Source: G963675935 sp963675935 | GTDB taxonomy: Bacteria > Planctomycetota > Planctomycetia > Pirellulales > Thermoguttaceae | Assembly: GCA_963675935.2 (NCBI GenBank) | Contig: OY780964.2 | Span: 620,001-684,000 of the forward strand | Direction: 5' to 3' | DNA length: 64,000 bases | Shown: positions 61,893-64,000 of the stretch, piece after piece | Layout: each line of letters opens with the position of its first letter | Numbering within the stretch: position 1 is the stretch's first letter | Notes under the pieces: model-generated | What the model was told of the DNA's origin: nothing | What the model saw: the letters and a program-made list of their open reading frames with translations, nothing else | The model's database searches: none | Position numbers and translations under genes: made by a program

Positions 61893-63059
61893 TTATCCAA
61901 TGATGCGTTTCCACCGTTGCATATTCCACTGCAACTTCTCGGCTTGCGTCATCTTGCTGAAGTCGGGCGTCTCGCCGATTATGGCGGACTTGTCGGACGA
62001 CGCCGACGACTTGACGATCGACGAGCTCGTGCCGCTGTAACTCGACGCCGTCTCGGTTTGCTGCAAATCGTCGGCCAGCGAACGATGCGGGCGGATGCCC
62101 AGCGTTTGCAACGAGCCGTGATACGCCTTGACCGCTTCTTCCGGCCCAAGTTCGTCGTCGGCCACGGCGCGAAGATACCGGATGAAGGTCAATTGGTGCT
62201 CGGCGTTGTTGATCTTCCGGCCGTAGAGCGCCACGCGGGCGCCGTATTTCTTCGCCTCCCAAAGCATGTGGAAAGCGTCGAACGTCGTGCCGGCCGAACC
62301 GCCGAGAATGCCGACGACCAGCGAGCGATCGTAGCGGGCCAACGCCTCCATCGCGGCGGGGCCGTGGTACGCGATTTTGAGAAACACGGGCCGACCGCGG
62401 CTCGTCACCCCCGCCAACGCGCGGACGATGTGGTCGTTAATGAATCGCGGCAAGTCGGCCGGCGCGTGTTCACAGGCGTTCGGATCGAACACTTCGAGGA
62501 AATGGCGAAAACCCTTCCGCTCGGCCTCGATGCGAAACTCGCGATAAGCCTCCAGCGAGCGGATGTCCGCCTCGACGTCGTTGTTGAATGTGACGGAATA
62601 CAGCCCGAGATCAGCGCCGAGATGCCGCTCGTCCGGCGCGCAGTCGGCCTTGCCGCACTGGATGTGATCGAGCGTTGCCGAGCGGAACGGCCGCGACGGC
62701 TGACTGCCGTAACGTCCTTCGCCGCCGGCCAGCCAGATGTCGGTCGTGTCGTTGGCGCGAACCGCCGGGGTGATGTGGCCGGCGTCGAACAGCCGCTCGC
62801 GAATCGTCAGGATTTCGTTGGAGCTGGCGCTCATCAAGACGATGTCCACGAGTCCCTGGGCGACGATCTCGCGGATTTGCCGGCGATACTCATCGAGCGT
62901 GCGGAAGCGGGCCTCGCCGGCGTGTTGCTCGGGACTGCGACCCGGCGCCGAAAGGCCGAACGCCATGTCGGCGTCCTTGGCGTCGGCCAGGATGAAGTCG
63001 CGGCAGGCCGCGTCGGCCAGGATTCGAGCGAGTTTCCGATCCAGTGATTTTTCCATCAT
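61893..63059 (-). CDS. aldolase-like TIM-barrel protein, function unassigned
   Basis: A 388-residue protein starting MMEKSLDRKLARILADAACR. Segments DFILADAKDADMAFGLSAPG, FLKIAYHGPAAMEAL and VVGILGGSAGTTFDAFHMLW suggest a class I aldolase/DeoC-like barrel with a phosphate-binding Gly-rich loop; a Schiff-base Lys candidate is in FLKIAYHG. The C-terminal ~60 residues are Ser-rich and end in KMTQAEKLQWNMQRWKRIIG. A substrate cannot be named. Confidence 0.65.
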   Translation of the reverse strand: MMEKSLDRKLARILADAACRDFILADAKDADMAFGLSAPGRSPEQHAGEARFRTLDEYRRQIREIVAQGLVDIVLMSASSNEILTIRERLFDAGHITPAVRANDTTDIWLAGGEGRYGSQPSRPFRSATLDHIQCGKADCAPDERHLGADLGLYSVTFNNDVEADIRSLEAYREFRIEAERKGFRHFLEVFDPNACEHAPADLPRFINDHIVRALAGVTSRGRPVFLKIAYHGPAAMEALARYDRSLVVGILGGSAGTTFDAFHMLWEAKKYGARVALYGRKINNAEHQLTFIRYLRAVADDELGPEEAVKAYHGSLQTLGIRPHRSLADDLQQTETASSYSGTSSSIVKSSASSDKSAIIGETPDFSKMTQAEKLQWNMQRWKRIIG

Positions 63060-63121
63060 AAAACGCCATTCATGATTGACTGTTCGCCCCCCCATTTTAC
63101 TTCATGGAGATACCATCGGCA

Positions 63122-63150
63122 ATTATACCCCGTGTTCATTTGTAACACAA
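63122..63150 (-). promoter_or_regulatory. promoter candidate for the aldolase-like gene
   Basis: On the minus strand TTGTGT (63145-63150) and TATAAT (63122-63127) are 17 bp apart, about 63 bases before the start codon, in a locally AT-rich stretch. Confidence 0.5.
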
Positions 63151-63227
63151 CTGAACTTATTCGTTATTATCACACTTTTATTGAATATCGTGATTGCCGC
63201 GCGATATATTGCGAAGGAAATCCCGTT

Positions 63228-64000
63228 TTACTCCGCCAAAGTCGCGTATTCGGCGACGCGGCGACGCCATGCCTCGCCGGCCCGAGCGGCCGACTCCGGC
63301 GACAGCGCAACGACCAGCCGTTTCGACCCCATCAGCCCGCCCGGCTGCATGCTGTAATAGCGGTCGAGATACGTCGTGGTTCGATAGCACGCGGCCAGCA
63401 GCGTTTCAAGCGTCTCGACCGTGAGCCGTTCGACCTCTCCGGTCGGTTCCAGCACGATCTGGAGCGTCGTGTGCGGATTTTCGGCCAGCAGACGTTCGAT
63501 CCGTTCCGCGGCTTCGTGGTGGCGGCGGTGGAAATCGGACGAGCGGAACCAAAGCGTGTAGGCCAACGTCGGAAATTCGTCACAATTCACAAAATAGCCG
63601 GGGGCCAACGGCCCGCGGTGTTCGTCGGCGATTCCTCCGCGGTCCGTTGGCCCCCCATTATTTCCGCGGTCCGTTGGCCCCCGGCTATTGTTCTTGTTTG
63701 TTTCGTTGTCCGTTTCGTCGTCCAGATCGACGCGGCAAACGCCGCGCGGATCCAAAGCATCGAGCCGCGGAGGCGGCAAGGCGTCGAACTCGACGCCGAA
63801 CGCCTCTTGCGCCTCCTCCATCAACATCATCAAGGCGTCCAGCTCGAGCGTCGGCGTTTCCACAACATAGTACGGCGGCCAAGGCTGATGTTTCAGCCCG
63901 AGCCGCCGGGCCTCGCGCCGAAACGCCGTGCCGGGCAGGATCGACAGATTGAACACCGACGCCGTCGTGCAAACTTCCCTGCGGCTCAAAAAATCAATGC
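63228..64000 (-). CDS. C-terminal part of a B12-binding-type radical SAM protein
   Basis: The frame is open to the right edge, so the start is outside the window; about 257 residues are visible. NLSILPGTAFRREARRLGLK and PPYYVVETPTLELDALMMLM match the region after the radical-SAM core in BchE-like B12-binding radical SAM proteins. A palindromic repeat (63593-63689) is read in frame as GPTDRG/GPLAPGY-type sequence in the middle. The CxxxCxxC motif and any B12 domain would lie upstream and are not seen. Confidence 0.65.
   Translation of the reverse strand, partial: IDFLSRREVCTTASVFNLSILPGTAFRREARRLGLKHQPWPPYYVVETPTLELDALMMLMEEAQEAFGVEFDALPPPRLDALDPRGVCRVDLDDETDNETNKNNSRGPTDRGNNGGPTDRGGIADEHRGPLAPGYFVNCDEFPTLAYTLWFRSSDFHRRHHEAAERIERLLAENPHTTLQIVLEPTGEVERLTVETLETLLAACYRTTTYLDRYYSMQPGGLMGSKRLVVALSPESAARAGEAWRRRVAEYATLAE
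63593..63689. repeat. 97-bp palindromic repeat inside the radical-SAM gene
   Basis: Perfect 19-bp outer arms AATAGCCGGGGGCCAACGG / CCGTTGGCCCCCGGCTATT, with further CCGCGGTCCGTTGGCCCCC copies inside. A half copy lies at 41941-41966. Confidence 0.88.

Overview
The window reads as a chromosomal segment of a planctomycete, probably Pirellulales-like. Support: two DUF1559 proteins with prepilin-type N-termini, PEP-CTERM secreted proteins, an ECF sigma factor paired with a FecR-like protein, a Lys/Ala-rich histone H1-like peptide, LpxB (an outer membrane), and dense families of short palindromic repeats in GC-rich DNA. No rRNA, tRNA or CRISPR array was recognised. The assignment comes from gene content only.

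Layout. 0-1.4 kb: tail of an MmeI-like methyltransferase and an AbrB/MazE-type antitoxin next to a stub of a Doc-like toxin. 1.6-6.5 kb (+): a one-carbon cluster of corrinoid protein, MetF-like reductase with a MetV-like Cys-rich C-terminus, methyl-THF:corrinoid methyltransferase and formate-THF ligase (fhs). 6.5-27.2 kb (-): a carbohydrate locus with two GH43-like proteins, a URO-D-type methyltransferase, two sugar/H+ symporters, ECF sigma/FecR, DUF1559 and PEP-CTERM proteins, a GH127-aldose epimerase fusion and a GH51 arabinofuranosidase. It is divergent from a XylR-type AraC regulator at 27.6 kb. 28.8-31.9 kb: a glycyl radical enzyme and its activase, convergent. 32.3-37.6 kb: three tandem copies of a 1702-bp insertion sequence. 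38.5-48.7 kb: housekeeping genes (lpxB, S2P protease, H1-like peptide, RNase R, YhaM-like nuclease, exported PCMT, DUF1559 protein). 48.8-51.6 kb: an intact IS66-family element with an 8-bp target duplication. 51.8-55.4 kb: two more copies of the 1702-bp IS, inverted. 55.5-64 kb: zincin, DUF4405 protein, birA, HEAT protein, a RACo-like corrinoid activator with its LysR regulator, an aldolase-like protein and the tail of a radical-SAM protein.

How the genes fit together (inference). The 1.6-6.5 kb cluster, the URO-D methyltransferase and the RACo-like protein make up most of a corrinoid methyl-transfer route feeding tetrahydrofolate. The glycosidases and transporters point to arabinose-containing plant or algal polysaccharide. 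Together they suggest use of O-methylated sugars, with the glycyl radical enzyme acting under anoxia.

The most unusual feature is the repeat biology. Palindromes with a constant GGA/TCC core and variable arms are spread through the window. Longer palindromes sit in frame inside conserved genes (fecR-like, lpxB, rnr, birA, radical SAM). The 1702-bp IS occupies 11-bp palindromes in both arms of larger inverted repeats, making 11-bp target duplications, and one array appears to have grown from two to three copies by unequal crossing-over. IS66 has also landed in such a palindrome, and a 126-bp MITE sits in another repeat whose uninterrupted copy is present in the same window.
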